Source of the DNA: Acuticoccus kalidii
GTDB taxonomy: Bacteria > Pseudomonadota > Alphaproteobacteria > Rhizobiales > Amorphaceae
Length of the DNA stretch: 64,000 nt
Assembly: GCF_021556395.1 (NCBI RefSeq)
Contig: NZ_JAKGCS010000009.1
Coordinates: forward strand, 28,807-92,806
Reading direction: 5' to 3'
Part shown: positions 44,148 to 54,706 of the stretch, piece after piece
How the letters are laid out: each line of letters begins with the position of its first letter
How positions within the stretch are numbered: the first letter of the stretch is position 1
The notes under the pieces: model-generated
The model's database searches: none
What the model saw: only the letters and a program-made list of their open reading frames with translations
What the model was told of the DNA's origin: nothing
Position numbers and translations under genes: made by a program

Positions 44148-45508
44148 TGGCCCGCCCGAGCGTCGACACGGTGATGCGCGAGGCGCGCATCGTCTCCTCC
44201 ACCGGCGTCCGCGAGGCCTCGATCGCCATCGCCGACGGGACGATCGTCGAAATCGGGCCGGACGAGACGATGCCGGCCGCCCGCGAGGAGATCGTCCTTG
44301 CCGGGGCGACCGTCATTCCGGGTGCGATCGACGTGCATGTCCATTTTCGCGATCCCGGCTTTCCGCACAAAGAAGACTGGACATCGGGCACGGAGGCGGC
44401 GGCCGCCGGAGGGATCACCACCGTCTTCGAGATGCCGAACACCGATCCCGCGACGGCAAGCGTCGCGGCGCTCACCGACAAGATCGCCCGCGCCTCGGCG
44501 AAGGCGGTCGTCGATTTCGGCATCTACGGCAATGTGGCGGACGGCAATCACGATGCGCTGGAGCCGATGATCGAAGCCGGCGCGGCGGCCTTCAAGATCT
44601 ACATGGGGAGCGACAATCCCCTCGTCCCCGCCCCGTCGGACCACACGATCCTCGCCGCGCTCGACATCTTCGCCCGCCATGGAATGCGCACCACCGTCCA
44701 TGCGGAGAACGCCGCGATCCTGGTCGGGCGCGAGGCGAGGCTGAAGGCGGCCGGCCGGACCGACGCGGCCGCGCACCTCGAACAACATGCCGATCTTGCC
44801 GAGATGGAGGCGATCCAGCGGATCGCGCTCTATTCGCGGGAGACCGGCGCGCCGATCCACATCGCGCACCTCAGCAGCGCCCGGTCGATCCCGTTCATCG
44901 AGGCCGCCAAGCGCGAAGGCACCGATCTCTCCTGCGAGACGTGCCCGCATTATCTCACCTTGTCGACCGAGGACGGAGCCCGGCTCGGGGCGAATTTTCT
45001 GAGGGTGAAACCGCCGGTGCGCGGGCCCGAGCACAAGGCACCGCTGCGCCGCGCGCTCTTCGATGGGACGATCGACGTCCTGTCGACCGATCACGCCCCA
45101 CACCGTCACACCGAGAAGAACCGGCCGGTGATCTGGGACTGCGCGCCGGGCTTTCCGGGCGTCGAGACCTCGATGCGGCTGATGCTGACGGCGGTCGCGA
45201 CGGGTGAGCTTTCCCTCGAGCGCTATGTCGCGATGGCGGCGGAGGCCCCCGCGCGCCTCTTCCGGCTCGCGCCGCGCAAGGGCCATATCGCCGTCGGCGC
45301 CGATGCCGATATCGTCGTCCTCGACCTCGACCGACGCGAGCGGATCAGCGCCGCGCGGCTTCACTCCAAAGGCAACGCTACCCCGTTCGAGGGGATGGAG
45401 ACGATCGGCCTTCCGGTCCTCACCATGGTGCGCGGGCGAACGGTGATGCGCGCGGGCGCGATCGTCGCCCCGCCGGGCACGGGACAGCGCGTGACGATGG
45501 CCGTCTGA
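44147..45508 (+). CDS. dihydroorotase/allantoinase-type cyclic amidohydrolase
   Basis: A 453-residue cyclic amidohydrolase. DVHVHFRDPG (H64/H66), the carboxylated Lys of FKIYMGS (about 148), HAEN (about 185), IAHLSSA (about 240) and LSTDHAPH (about 315) make up the full binuclear metal site. The form is close to allantoinase and to dihydroorotase of the multifunctional type. These open hydantoin- or dihydropyrimidine-like rings. As the last gene of a catabolic operon with its own transporter, ring opening of an imported ureide is more likely than pyrimidine synthesis. Confidence 0.86.
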   Translation: MARPSVDTVMREARIVSSTGVREASIAIADGTIVEIGPDETMPAAREEIVLAGATVIPGAIDVHVHFRDPGFPHKEDWTSGTEAAAAGGITTVFEMPNTDPATASVAALTDKIARASAKAVVDFGIYGNVADGNHDALEPMIEAGAAAFKIYMGSDNPLVPAPSDHTILAALDIFARHGMRTTVHAENAAILVGREARLKAAGRTDAAAHLEQHADLAEMEAIQRIALYSRETGAPIHIAHLSSARSIPFIEAAKREGTDLSCETCPHYLTLSTEDGARLGANFLRVKPPVRGPEHKAPLRRALFDGTIDVLSTDHAPHRHTEKNRPVIWDCAPGFPGVETSMRLMLTAVATGELSLERYVAMAAEAPARLFRLAPRKGHIAVGADADIVVLDLDRRERISAARLHSKGNATPFEGMETIGLPVLTMVRGRTVMRAGAIVAPPGTGQRVTMAV

Positions 45509-45607
45509 CGGGCTCCGGCTCGCCCCTGGCGGGCGCGACGCCGTTCCCTCCCGCCGGATAGCCGCGACGCGCACACCCGCCCGCCGATCTCGGTTCCCAC
45601 GCTTTTG

Positions 45608-45639
45608 AAGCGCCACGCGCCTCCTGGCCCGTGGCGCTT
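45608..45639. terminator. 10-bp hairpin before the chemotaxis operon
   Basis: AAGCGCCACG (45608-45617) pairs with CGTGGCGCTT (45630-45639), loop 12 nt. It lies about 100 bp after the amidohydrolase operon and 130 bp before the STAS gene. No downstream U-tract on the plus strand; it may end the upstream operon or shape the che leader. Confidence 0.45.
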
Positions 45640-45768
45640 GATGCGTTCCGCGCGGCGATAGCTGCTTTCGTCTCGTTCCTGCCCTCCGCCGCAATCGACC
45701 GCCCGGCACCCCAGCGCGACACAAGGGCCCCCTCTTACAAGCGACTGAGCGCGGACGAGGGAGCTTTC

Positions 45769-46107
45769 ATGACGGCGGACGACAACACCATTCAGCTCGT
45801 CGGCGATATCCCGATCGAGAACCTGGCAGCGATCCGTGACGAGATCGGCAAGCGGCTCGGCGCGGGCCCCCTGTCGATCGAGACGGCCGATCTCACGCAC
45901 GCCCCGCTGCCGTTGGTGCAGCTCATCTATGCAGCGCACCGGACAGCGGCGGCGCAGGGCGGACGGCTGACGGTCGCCTGCCCCCCCGACACGCCGTTTT
46001 CCGATGCGCTCGAGGGGTTTGGTTTCCTGAACGCGGCGGCCGGCGCGGCGCGGGTCGAAGGCGACGTCTGGGTCGGTCTCGAAACCCATGAGGAATTAGC
46101 TCCATGA
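45769..46107 (+). CDS. STAS-domain protein of the chemotaxis operon
   Basis: A 112-residue single STAS domain (DNTIQLVGDIPIENLAAIRD; IETADLTHAPLPLVQLIYAA; GRLTVACPPDTPFSDALEG). STAS proteins act as anti-anti-sigma-like partners or scaffold parts. The usual phosphorylated Ser after the ADL strand is not obvious (THAPLPL there), so it may not be switched by phosphorylation in the classical way. GAGGGAGC lies just upstream of the ATG. Its stop overlaps cheY (ATGA). Confidence 0.83.
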   Translation: MTADDNTIQLVGDIPIENLAAIRDEIGKRLGAGPLSIETADLTHAPLPLVQLIYAAHRTAAAQGGRLTVACPPDTPFSDALEGFGFLNAAAGAARVEGDVWVGLETHEELAP

Positions 46108-46469
46108 CGAAGACCATCCTGGCGGTCGACGATTCCCCCTCGGTTCGACAAATGGTCCAGATGACCCTGAAGGGCGCCGGTTATACGGTCGTCGAGGCCG
46201 TCGACGGCGAAGACGCGCTCGACAAGGCGCGTCGAGGCCGGTTCGACGCGGTCATCACCGATCAGAACATGCCGAAGCTCGACGGGATCGGCTTCATCCG
46301 CCGCTTTCGCGAACTGCCGACGGCCGTCGGGGTGCCGGTCGTCTTCCTCTCCACCGAATCGCGGGACGACCTCAAGGCCGAAGCGCGGGCCGCCGGGGCC
46401 ACCGGCTGGATGACGAAGCCGTTCGATCAGACGATGCTCCTCAACGTCGTCAAGAAGATCGCCGGCTGA
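46104..46469 (+). CDS. cheY: chemotaxis response regulator CheY
   Basis: A 121-residue single receiver domain. DD at 9-10, phospho-acceptor D53 (VITDQNMPKLDG), Thr in LSTES and the conserved Lys in MTKPF are present. It carries the signal from CheA to the motor (or another output). TGATG overlap with cheA. It resembles the tandem Y-A order of many alphaproteobacterial and Tfp-like clusters. Confidence 0.93.
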   Translation: MTKTILAVDDSPSVRQMVQMTLKGAGYTVVEAVDGEDALDKARRGRFDAVITDQNMPKLDGIGFIRRFRELPTAVGVPVVFLSTESRDDLKAEARAAGATGWMTKPFDQTMLLNVVKKIAG

Positions 46470-48379
46470 TGAGCGCGGAAGCCGATCCGTCCGCCCTCTT
46501 CCGGCAGGAGGCGAGCGAACTCGTCGCCTCGATCGAAGTCGGCCTTCTCGACCTCGAAAAGCGGGAGGGCGACAGCGAGCTGATCGCCTCGGTGTTCCGC
46601 GATCTTCACACCGTGAAGGGGTCGGGCGCGATGTTCGGCTTTACCGAGGTCGCCGCCTTCGTCCACGAGTTCGAGACCGCCTTCGATCGGCTGCGCCGTG
46701 GCGAGGCGGCCGTGAACGCCGACGTCATCGCCGTCTCGCTGAAGGCGTGCGATCATATTCGCGGCCTCCTCGCCGATCCGGCCACTGCCCCCGCCGGCAA
46801 GCCGATCCTCGACGCTCTCGCCGGCGCGATGGACAGCGCGGCGGCGAGCGGCGCCGGGCTCGTCGTTCAGGTGCGTCTGCCGGCCGACGCGATCCGCCTC
46901 GGTCACCACCCGCGCCGCCTCCTCGACGAGCTCGCCGCGCTCGGTAAAACACGGATCGCCGCGCTGCCGGAGGCCATTCCGCCGCTCGACGATCTCGATC
47001 CGACCGATTGCCTCACCGGCTGGCGCGTCGAGATCGAAGGCAATGTCGACCCGGCGGACGTCGAGGCCGTCTTCGTCTTCCTCGCCGACCTGATCGACCT
47101 CGAAATCACCCCGCTCGGCGATCCCGCCCCTTCCATGGCCGAGGCGCCGCGGGAGGCGACACCGGCCCGGACGGCCGCTCCCGCCCAGGGGTCCGGCCCG
47201 GACACGATGCGCGTTGCCACCGAACGGCTCGACGAGCTGATGGACCGGGTCGGCGAGCTCGTCATCGCCGAGGCCCGATTGCATTCGATCGCGCAGACGG
47301 CGGGCGATTCCGTCCTCCTCGTGGTGGCGGAGGACATCCAGCGCCTCGCCGAAGGGCTGCGCGACGCCACAATGTCGATGCGCATGGTTCCGATCGGCTC
47401 GATCACCGGCCGGTTCCGCCGTCTCGTGCGCGATCTCTCCACCCAGCTCGGCCGGCCGATCCGGTTCGAGACCAGCGGCGAAGACACCGAGCTCGACAAG
47501 ACCGTGATCGAACTGCTCGCCGATCCTCTCGTCCACATCATCCGAAACGCGGCCGATCACGGGCTCGAAAGCCCGCAAGAGCGGCAAGCGGTGTGCAAGC
47601 CGGAGACCGGCACCATCGAACTCGACGCCGAATATTCCGGTGCGGAGGTGCTGATCCGGGTGCGCGATGACGGGCGCGGGCTCGACCCCGCCAAGATCAG
47701 GCGGCGGGCGATCGACCGCGGCCTCACCACCGAAGACGCCCAGCTCAGCGAGGCCGAACTCTTCCGCCTCGTCCTCGAGCCCGGCTTCTCGACCGCCGAG
47801 CGGGTGACGGACCTGTCCGGGCGCGGGGTCGGCATGGATGTCGTGCGGCGGACGGTGGAGGATCTGCGCGGTCAGATCGAGATCGCCTCGGAGCCGGGGC
47901 ACGGCAGCACCATCACGCTGCGCCTTCCGCTGACGCTCGCCATCATCGACGGTCTCCTGATCGAGATCGGCGGCGAATATTACTCGATCCCCCTCGCCGC
48001 CGTAGAGGAATGCGTCGAGCTTCCGGCGCCGCATGCCGCTGCCTCGGGCGCATCCTCGTTCCTCAACATTCGCGGTTCGCTGGTGCCGTTCGTGCGGCTG
48101 CGCGACCTCTTCGCGGTGACGGCGCCGCCGTCCGACTTCCAGAAGGTGGTCGTCGTGACGTCCGGCGGCTCGCGTATCGGTCTGGTGGTCGACCGGATCG
48201 TCGCGAACAATCAGACGGTCATCAAACAGCTCTCGCGCCTCCACGCCGCGCTGAAAGGGTTTTCGGGTGCGACGATCCTCGGCGACGGCACCGTCGCGCT
48301 GATCCTCGACGTGCCGCAGCTCGTCGCCCTGGGCCGCACCATCGAGGACCGCTCCGCCCGCCTGGAGCGCGCGGCATGA
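46469..48379 (+). CDS. cheA: chemotaxis histidine kinase CheA
   Basis: A 636-residue CheA. P1 (Hpt) has the phospho-acceptor H47 (FRDLHTVKGSGAMFGF). A P2-like region covers about 125-210, then P3 dimerisation (VATERLDELMDRVGELVIAE), the P4 kinase (HIIRNAADHGLESPQER N box, RDDGRGLDPAKI G1, GRGVGMDVVRRTV G2, GHGSTITLRLPLTLAI) and the CheW-like P5 (IPLAAVEECVEL, LGDGTVALILDVPQL). All parts for autophosphorylation are present. Confidence 0.94.
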   Translation: MSAEADPSALFRQEASELVASIEVGLLDLEKREGDSELIASVFRDLHTVKGSGAMFGFTEVAAFVHEFETAFDRLRRGEAAVNADVIAVSLKACDHIRGLLADPATAPAGKPILDALAGAMDSAAASGAGLVVQVRLPADAIRLGHHPRRLLDELAALGKTRIAALPEAIPPLDDLDPTDCLTGWRVEIEGNVDPADVEAVFVFLADLIDLEITPLGDPAPSMAEAPREATPARTAAPAQGSGPDTMRVATERLDELMDRVGELVIAEARLHSIAQTAGDSVLLVVAEDIQRLAEGLRDATMSMRMVPIGSITGRFRRLVRDLSTQLGRPIRFETSGEDTELDKTVIELLADPLVHIIRNAADHGLESPQERQAVCKPETGTIELDAEYSGAEVLIRVRDDGRGLDPAKIRRRAIDRGLTTEDAQLSEAELFRLVLEPGFSTAERVTDLSGRGVGMDVVRRTVEDLRGQIEIASEPGHGSTITLRLPLTLAIIDGLLIEIGGEYYSIPLAAVEECVELPAPHAAASGASSFLNIRGSLVPFVRLRDLFAVTAPPSDFQKVVVVTSGGSRIGLVVDRIVANNQTVIKQLSRLHAALKGFSGATILGDGTVALILDVPQLVALGRTIEDRSARLERAA

Positions 48380-48425
48380 CCCCCGCCCGGTCGACGTCGA
48401 CCGCCCCCTTATCGGAGGACGCGCC

Positions 48426-48899
48426 ATGAATGTCGTGACCATGCGCCTCGGCGGCGAGATCATGGCCATCCCGACCGACTGCCTGCGAGAGATCCTGGAG
48501 CCCGTGCCGGTCACGCGCGTGCCGCGTGCGGGCGCTTTCTCGAACAGTCTCATCAATGTGCGCGGCGCGGTCGTGCCGCTCGCGGATCTACGGGTGGCGT
48601 TTGCGATGGGCATCGAGCCCGCGACCATGGACACCCGCATGGTGGTGCTCGACGTGCCGATCGGCGGCGAGTCCATCACCGTCGCGATCATCGCCGATAA
48701 GGTCCACGACGTGTCCCACTTCGACCCCGCCGGCATCGAAGACCTACCCGCCGTCGGTCATGCTTGGCCGCCGGATTTCATCCGCGGAATCGGCAAGTGG
48801 CAGAACGATTTCGTCATTCTGCCGGACCTCGAAACGGTTTTCTCGCAGGCCGTTCAAAATCATGCGCCCGCTGCGAGCCTCTCGGACAAGGAGACCTGA
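48426..48899 (+). CDS. cheW: chemotaxis coupling protein CheW (first copy)
   Basis: A 157-residue CheW-fold coupling protein. [40 protein letters not shown] and [11 protein letters not shown] are the expected blocks linking MCPs to CheA. It lies directly before the MCP gene, with a second cheW after it. The two copies are not close duplicates, so they may prefer different partners. Confidence 0.92.
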   Translation: MNVVTMRLGGEIMAIPTDCLREILEPVPVTRVPRAGAFSNSLINVRGAVVPLADLRVAFAMGIEPATMDTRMVVLDVPIGGESITVAIIADKVHDVSHFDPAGIEDLPAVGHAWPPDFIRGIGKWQNDFVILPDLETVFSQAVQNHAPAASLSDKET

Positions 48900-48903
48900 T
48901 CCC

Positions 48904-50565
48904 ATGCGGATGACGATCAAGCTGAAGCTCGCCGCCGCGTTCGTCGTAATCATCGCGATCGCGGGCGCGGGACAATTTCTGGCCTTGCGCGATCTCGGCC
49001 GCCTCAACCAGTCGATCAACGACCTCGTTCAGGTGGATGTCGAGCGTGTGCGCCTCTCGAACCGGATCACCATCCAACAATTGCGCGCTCAGCGCAGCAT
49101 TCGCGCCTACCTCCTCGAAACATCCCCGCAGGATCGTGCCGAGATTCAGCGCGAGTTGACGTCATTGCGGGACGAAGGGGCCGAGACCTTCAACGCCTTG
49201 ATGGCCGTCGCCTCGCCGGAAGGACGCGAGGCCTTGTCGAGCTTCAGCGAGCAGCTCAACCAGATGAGCACCTTCCAGGACCGCGCGATGCAACTCGCCC
49301 GGACCGGCCAGGCCGAGCAAGCCCTCAACACCCTGTCCGAGTCGCGCACGGTGTGGGGTCAGATCCAGCACGACCTCAACTCGATCGTCGAAGCCAACGA
49401 ATCCGGGATGGACGCCACCGCGGCCCGGACCGACGCCCGATATCAATCGGCCCGAACCACGCTCCTCAGCATTCTCATCGCGAGCGCGCTTCTCAGCATC
49501 GTGGTGGCGCTGTGGCTCATCACGTCGATCTCGCGGGGCCTTACGAGCGCCATCGCACTCGCCAAGACCGTGGCCGCCGGCAACCTCACGGACACCGCCA
49601 AGGTTCGGGGTCGGGACGAGATCGCCGATCTCCTCAACGCCCTCAACGGGATGGTCGAAAAGCTGCGCGTGGTCGTCGGGGATGTGACGTCGGCGGCGCG
49701 CAATGTCGCCTCGGGATCGGAGGAGCTGTCGTCGTCGTCCGAGCAGCTCTCGCAGAACGCAACCGAGCAAGCCTCCTCCACCGAAGAGGCCTCCTCCTCG
49801 ATGGAGGAGATGGCCGCCAATATCAAACAGGCGGCCCACAATGCCGGTGAGACGGAAAGCATCGCCAAGAAGGCGGCCCAGGACGCCCGCCAATCGGGCC
49901 AGGCTGTGACGGCCGCCGTCGAGGCGATGCAGACGATCGCCGAGAAGATCATGGTGGTGCAGGAGATCGCGCGCCAGACTGACCTTCTGGCGCTGAACGC
50001 CGCGGTGGAAGCGGCGCGCGCGGGCGAACACGGGCGGGGCTTTGCCGTGGTCGCCTCCGAGGTCCGCAAGCTCGCCGAGCGCAGCCAGTCGGCCGCCGGC
50101 GAGATCTCCTCCCTTTCGGCGAACACCGTCCGCGCCGCGCAGGAGGCCGGCGACATGCTCCAGAGCCTGGTGCCGGACATCGAGCGCACGTCTCAGCTCG
50201 TCGCCGAGATCAGCCATGCGAGTCAGGAAACGGCACAGGGCGCGAACCAGGTGAACGCCGCCATCCAGCAGCTCGACAAAGTGACCCAGGAGAACACCTC
50301 CGCCGCCGAGGAAATGTCGTCGACCGCCGAAGAGCTCGCGAGCCAGGCCGAGCAGCTCCAGGGCACGGTGTCCTTCTTCCGCACGAGCGAGAACGCGGCC
50401 GCCCACATCGCCGACACCCCGCCAGCGCGCAAGCCGAAAGCGGAATCGCGCGTTCATTCCGGCGGCGGCTTCGACTTCGAGATGGGCGCCAGCAACGACG
50501 AGCTCGACAAGAAGTTCGTCGCCGGCTCGGCCGCGACGCGCCGGGGCCGGGGCCGGGCGGCGTGA
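48904..50565 (+). CDS. methyl-accepting chemotaxis protein with 4HB sensor
   Basis: A 553-residue transducer. TM1 lies about 8-26, a helical periplasmic domain of about 160 residues (4HB_MCP-like) follows, TM2 about 190-212, then a HAMP domain ([20 protein letters not shown]) and the long signalling coiled coil. The conserved tip reads [20 protein letters not shown] then [18 protein letters not shown], which contacts CheA/CheW. There is no clear C-terminal CheR-tethering pentapeptide; the tail ends in an Arg/Gly-rich stretch. The ligand is unknown. Confidence 0.92.
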   Translation: MRMTIKLKLAAAFVVIIAIAGAGQFLALRDLGRLNQSINDLVQVDVERVRLSNRITIQQLRAQRSIRAYLLETSPQDRAEIQRELTSLRDEGAETFNALMAVASPEGREALSSFSEQLNQMSTFQDRAMQLARTGQAEQALNTLSESRTVWGQIQHDLNSIVEANESGMDATAARTDARYQSARTTLLSILIASALLSIVVALWLITSISRGLTSAIALAKTVAAGNLTDTAKVRGRDEIADLLNALNGMVEKLRVVVGDVTSAARNVASGSEELSSSSEQLSQNATEQASSTEEASSSMEEMAANIKQAAHNAGETESIAKKAAQDARQSGQAVTAAVEAMQTIAEKIMVVQEIARQTDLLALNAAVEAARAGEHGRGFAVVASEVRKLAERSQSAAGEISSLSANTVRAAQEAGDMLQSLVPDIERTSQLVAEISHASQETAQGANQVNAAIQQLDKVTQENTSAAEEMSSTAEELASQAEQLQGTVSFFRTSENAAAHIADTPPARKPKAESRVHSGGGFDFEMGASNDELDKKFVAGSAATRRGRGRAA

Positions 50566-51035
50566 GCAGCATCGGTCAGGTTCTGACATTGGGGGTCGGC
50601 GACGCGATGTTCGCCGTCCCCGTCACCAGCGTCCAGGAGATCCTCGACATGCGGCCCGTCACCCGCCTGCCCGACGCGCCGATGCACCTTCTCGGGGTGA
50701 TCGACGTGCGCAATGAGGGCGTGCCGGTCATGGATCTCGCCGGATTGCTCGGCACCCCGAGCTTTGCGGACACCGAGGGCACCCGCATCGTCGTGCTGCG
50801 CTTCCGCCCCTCCGACAGCGAGGTCGTCGTCGCGCTCAAGGCGGACCGCGTCTACGAGGTCACCTCGCTCGAAGGGAATGCCGTCGAGCCGCTGCCGGAG
50901 TCGGAGCTTCTCAAGTGGAACTCGCGCCTCGTCTCGGGCCTCGGCCGCAAAGACGGGCGGTTCGTCGCACTCCTCGATCTCCACCGCATGTTCGGTGTGG
51001 AGGCGCTGGGGCACGCGTTCGACCTCGCGGCCTGA
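50562..51035 (+). CDS. chemotaxis coupling protein CheW (second copy)
   Basis: A 157-residue CheW-like protein ([52 protein letters not shown]). It starts at a GTG overlapping the MCP stop (GTGA). Two CheW proteins flanking one MCP may let the array mix coupling partners, or one may serve in place of a CheV. Confidence 0.9.
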   Translation: MSSIGQVLTLGVGDAMFAVPVTSVQEILDMRPVTRLPDAPMHLLGVIDVRNEGVPVMDLAGLLGTPSFADTEGTRIVVLRFRPSDSEVVVALKADRVYEVTSLEGNAVEPLPESELLKWNSRLVSGLGRKDGRFVALLDLHRMFGVEALGHAFDLAA

Positions 51036-51073
51036 GGCCCCCGCGCCGACCGTCTCACCTCAGAGGGAAAGCG

Positions 51074-51907
51074 ATGCATGACGCCGAAACGACACTTCGA
51101 ACGGTCGACGATCGCCGGTTCGACAAGCTGACGGCGCTCATCCGCCGCGAAATCGGCGTACGGCTTCCGACGTCGAAGCGCCAGATGGTGGAAAGCCGCC
51201 TGCGTCGCCGGATCGTCGACACGGGGTTCACCACCCTCGACGATTACATGGCCCACCTCTTCGATCATGACGGCCTCGCCGACGAGCTCGACGTGATCTT
51301 CGACGCCGTCACCACCAACAAGACCGATTTTTTCCGGGAGCCGGCGCACTTCGAGTTTCTCGCCGAGCGGATCCTTCCGGCCCGGCGGCCCGGCGGCGCG
51401 CGTTTCTTCAAGGTCTGGAGCGCCGCCGCCTCCTGTGGCGCGGAAGCATGGTCGACGGCGATGGTGCTGGCCGACCATCATCACGAGATCCGGTGGAGCG
51501 TGCTCGGCACGGACATCAACACCAGGGTCATCGCGCAGGCGCGCCGGGCGATCTATCCGAGCGAGCAGCTCGCGCCCGTGCCGCGGCATCTGCGCGAGCG
51601 CTATGTCATGATCGGCACCGGCGAGATGACGGGCTCGTGCCGCATTCATCCGGACCTGCGCCGGCGCGTCTCCTTCAACCGCCTCAACCTCATGGCGCCG
51701 AGCTATCCCGTCGACCGCGACATCGACGTGATCTTCCTGCGCAACGTCCTCATCTATTTCGCCCCCGAGGATCAGGCCCGCGTCATCGCCCGCCTGGCCG
51801 GGCATCTCGCGCCTGGAGGCTTCTTTCTGGTCGGGCACTCCGAATCGATGGTGGTCGACCAACCCGACCTCGAACAGGTCGCGCCGGCCGTTTTCCGAAA
51901 GGTGTAG
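51074..51907 (+). CDS. cheR: chemotaxis protein methyltransferase CheR
   Basis: A 277-residue SAM-dependent methyltransferase that adds methyl esters to MCP glutamates. The N-terminal all-alpha domain ([20 protein letters not shown]) precedes the catalytic domain with [17 protein letters not shown], the SAM site [20 protein letters not shown], and [20 protein letters not shown] lies upstream of the ATG. CheB follows after 5 bp. Confidence 0.93.
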   Translation: MHDAETTLRTVDDRRFDKLTALIRREIGVRLPTSKRQMVESRLRRRIVDTGFTTLDDYMAHLFDHDGLADELDVIFDAVTTNKTDFFREPAHFEFLAERILPARRPGGARFFKVWSAAASCGAEAWSTAMVLADHHHEIRWSVLGTDINTRVIAQARRAIYPSEQLAPVPRHLRERYVMIGTGEMTGSCRIHPDLRRRVSFNRLNLMAPSYPVDRDIDVIFLRNVLIYFAPEDQARVIARLAGHLAPGGFFLVGHSESMVVDQPDLEQVAPAVFRKV

Positions 51908-51912
51908 CCGCC

Positions 51913-53010
51913 ATGCATGACGCTTCCCGACCGATCCGCGTGCTCGTCGTCGACGATTCGGCCTCCATTCGCGCCGCGTTCGCCCGGATCATCAACGCCG
52001 AGGACGGGCTCGAGGTGATGGCGAGCGTCGGTGACCCCTACCAGGCCGCCGACAAGATGCGCATGGCTCTGCCCGACGCCATCCTCCTCGATCTGGAGCT
52101 GCCCCGCATGGATGGGCTGACGTTCCTGAAGAAGATCATGGCCCAGCGTCCCCTCCCCGTCGTCGTCTGCTCGAGCTACACCGACTCCGGTTCGGAGGCC
52201 GCGATGGCCGCACTCGACAGCGGCGCGGCCGAGGTCATCGCAAAGCCCCGCCTCGACACCACCGAGGCCCGCCGCGAAGCCGCGATCCGGATCGGCGACG
52301 CCTTGCGCGCCGCCGTCGCCGCCGGCCGCAAGGGCCGCGCGACCGCCCCGCCCCTTTCCCCCGGCGAAAAGCTCAACGCGGACGTGATCCTGCCGCCGCT
52401 GCCCGTGCGCCCGGTTCCGCCGACGATCCCCGTCACCGCGATCGGCGCCTCGACCGGCGGAACGGAGGCGCTTCAGACCGTCCTGTCCGCGTTGCCCCCG
52501 GATGCGCCGCCGGTGGTGATCGTCCAACACATGCCGGAGAACTTCACGGCCGCCTTCGCCCGCCGCCTCGACACGCTGTGCCGGATCGACGTTCGCGAGG
52601 CCCGCGATGGCGACAGCGTGCGTGCCGGCCTCGCACTGATCGCGCCGGGCAATCAGCACCTCGTCTTGCGTCGCTCCGGCGGCAGCTATCGGGTGGGCGT
52701 GCTTCAGGGGCCCTATGTCAGCCGCCACAGGCCCTCGGTCGACGTCCTGTTTCGCTCCGCCGCGCAACAGGCCGGCGCAAACGCCCTCGGGGTGATCCTC
52801 ACCGGGATGGGCGATGACGGCGCGGCCGGCATGGCGGAAATGAAAGCCGCGGGCGCCCGGACCTTGGCGCAGGACGAGGCGACCTGTGTCGTCTACGGCA
52901 TGCCGCGCGAGGCGGTCCTTCGCGGCGGCGTCGACCGAATCGTGCCGCTCGATGCGGTCGCGCCGGAAGTCGGCGGCTGGGGAATGCATGGATTGAGGAG
53001 ACCGGCATGA
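51913..53010 (+). CDS. cheB: chemotaxis methylesterase/glutamine deamidase CheB
   Basis: A 365-residue CheB. The receiver domain has DD at 14-15 and D60 ([13 protein letters not shown]). After a linker the esterase domain shows the catalytic triad: Ser in [11 protein letters not shown], His in [13 protein letters not shown] and Asp in [12 protein letters not shown]. It removes methyl groups added by CheR. Its stop overlaps the next gene (ATGA). Confidence 0.94.
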   Translation: MHDASRPIRVLVVDDSASIRAAFARIINAEDGLEVMASVGDPYQAADKMRMALPDAILLDLELPRMDGLTFLKKIMAQRPLPVVVCSSYTDSGSEAAMAALDSGAAEVIAKPRLDTTEARREAAIRIGDALRAAVAAGRKGRATAPPLSPGEKLNADVILPPLPVRPVPPTIPVTAIGASTGGTEALQTVLSALPPDAPPVVIVQHMPENFTAAFARRLDTLCRIDVREARDGDSVRAGLALIAPGNQHLVLRRSGGSYRVGVLQGPYVSRHRPSVDVLFRSAAQQAGANALGVILTGMGDDGAAGMAEMKAAGARTLAQDEATCVVYGMPREAVLRGGVDRIVPLDAVAPEVGGWGMHGLRRPA

Positions 53011-54689
53011 CGAGATCCGAGATCGCCCGGCGGGCCGGGGTCGACCCTCTGCTCAAAGCCGTCAAGAGCCTCACCCGCACCTCGGAGGCCGATTTCCTCC
53101 GGGCCGGGACGAGCCTTGAGAGCGCACTCAATCGGTTTGAACGGCTCGAGGCGGCGGCCTCGCAGGTCGCCGGCCTTTCCGATCGCGTCGACGAGGTGGC
53201 GCAGGCCGCCATGGAGCTCGACGGAAATATGCGCGGCGCCATCGACGAAGTGGCGAACGGGCTCGGCCCGATCACCGAACTGTCTACGATCGGTGCCCGG
53301 CTCGGCGAATGCCTCGCGGTGATGTCGCAACGCGTTCGCACGATCCGCGTCGTCTCCATCAATGCCCGCGTCGTGATCGCCACGATGACGAGCGGCGCGT
53401 CCGGCCTTGCGAGTTTCGCCGACGATATCCGGGATGTCGGCTCGGAGATCGAGGCCGTCCTCTCACGCGTCGACACCGCGCTCACCGATCTTCGCAGCAG
53501 CGCCGAGATCGTCTCGACCGGCGGCCGGCGGCTGACCTCGGTCCTCGGCGACAAAATGGCCCGCTCGCTCGCCAATCTCACCGACGAGCTCGTCCACTAT
53601 GAACGCGGCCTCGGCGACCTTACCCGGTCGGGCGGTGGTCTCGCCGAGCGGAGCGTCCGCCTTCGCCAGGCGGTGACGAATGCCGTGATGGCACTCCAGG
53701 CCGGAGACGCCTTGCGCCAACGCCTCGAGCATTGCGCCGTGATCATCGAGACCGCGCAAAATCCGTTTTCGGAGCCCGGCCCCGAGCGGCTCCTCCTTCT
53801 CACGCGCTTTCAGCTCGACGATCTGGCCGTGCGTCATCGCGATGAGGTCGGCAAGGCGGCCGACGCTCTCGCCGACGCCGGCGCCGAGGCGCACCACTTC
53901 CTGGCCGAGATCGGCATGCTCGTCCCGAGCCCAGACGGCCCTGGCACTGCGCTTCAAGCGGCGGTGCGCACCATCTGCGACCATCTCGAAGAATGCCGCG
54001 AGGCGACCGATGCGCTTCACACCGGAGCGGCGGCGATGACCGAGCGGATGCACGAGATGCTGGCCTCGATGTCGGACTTCGCCGCGCTCGGCGAGCGGAT
54101 CCGGTATATCGCGCTCAACGCGGTCATCGCCTGCGTCGGGCTCGGCTCGGAGGGCGCGCCGCTCACCGCAATTTCGCGGCAGCTTCGCGAGCTCGCGGAG
54201 GAATGTATCGAGCGGCAGAACCAGATGAATGCGCTGATCGACGGCATCGAATCCACGTGGACCGACATGCGCGGTCGCCTTTCCCTGGCCGCCGGCACGT
54301 TGCAAGGAGACGTCGCGCGCTCGGCGGAGGGTATCGAGGCCAGTCTCGCGGATCTGCAATCCCGTCTCGACGCACAGGGGCGCGAGATCGCGCGCGCCCG
54401 CGCCGGCCTCGACGAGGACGTCGCCTATGGTTCGGACGCGCTCCAGGCGCAATTGGCCTCGGTCGAGGAGGTTGCTGCCATGGCGCTCCGCCTGACGCCG
54501 GAGCGGGTCGCACCGTCCCCGCTCAGCCCCGCCGGAGCCGCCACGAGCGCCCGCCTTCGCGCCCTTCTGACGATCGAGCAGGAGCGCCGCGTTCACGACG
54601 AGTGGCAGCGGACGATCACCGGCGAGGCCCCGCCGGCGCCGAACGCAGCGCCCGCGCCGTCGTCGATCGACGACATTCTGTTCGCTTAG
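53007..54689 (+). CDS. soluble coiled-coil protein with MCP-tip-like segments, end of che operon, function unknown
   Basis: A 560-residue, mostly helical protein with no signal peptide or membrane segment. Two segments resemble a worn MCP signalling tip: [20 protein letters not shown] (110-129) and [20 protein letters not shown] (about 362-382), the second followed by [15 protein letters not shown], as in [16 protein letters not shown]. The protein ends SSIDDILFA, similar in kind to the CheY-P-binding tails of CheZ and the FliM N-terminus. ATGA overlap with cheB ties it to the operon. It may be a soluble array part or a CheY-binding regulator; both are inference. Confidence 0.72.
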   Translation: MTRSEIARRAGVDPLLKAVKSLTRTSEADFLRAGTSLESALNRFERLEAAASQVAGLSDRVDEVAQAAMELDGNMRGAIDEVANGLGPITELSTIGARLGECLAVMSQRVRTIRVVSINARVVIATMTSGASGLASFADDIRDVGSEIEAVLSRVDTALTDLRSSAEIVSTGGRRLTSVLGDKMARSLANLTDELVHYERGLGDLTRSGGGLAERSVRLRQAVTNAVMALQAGDALRQRLEHCAVIIETAQNPFSEPGPERLLLLTRFQLDDLAVRHRDEVGKAADALADAGAEAHHFLAEIGMLVPSPDGPGTALQAAVRTICDHLEECREATDALHTGAAAMTERMHEMLASMSDFAALGERIRYIALNAVIACVGLGSEGAPLTAISRQLRELAEECIERQNQMNALIDGIESTWTDMRGRLSLAAGTLQGDVARSAEGIEASLADLQSRLDAQGREIARARAGLDEDVAYGSDALQAQLASVEEVAAMALRLTPERVAPSPLSPAGAATSARLRALLTIEQERRVHDEWQRTITGEAPPAPNAAPAPSSIDDILFA

Positions 54690-54706
54690 CGGGTTCTCGG
54701 CACGCG

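Noticed and set aside
38164..45508. Ectoine utilisation cluster (because of the cyclodeaminase-like gene)
   Set aside because: There is no M24 hydrolase, arylmalonate-decarboxylase-like or threonine-dehydratase-like gene in this operon; the amidohydrolases point elsewhere.
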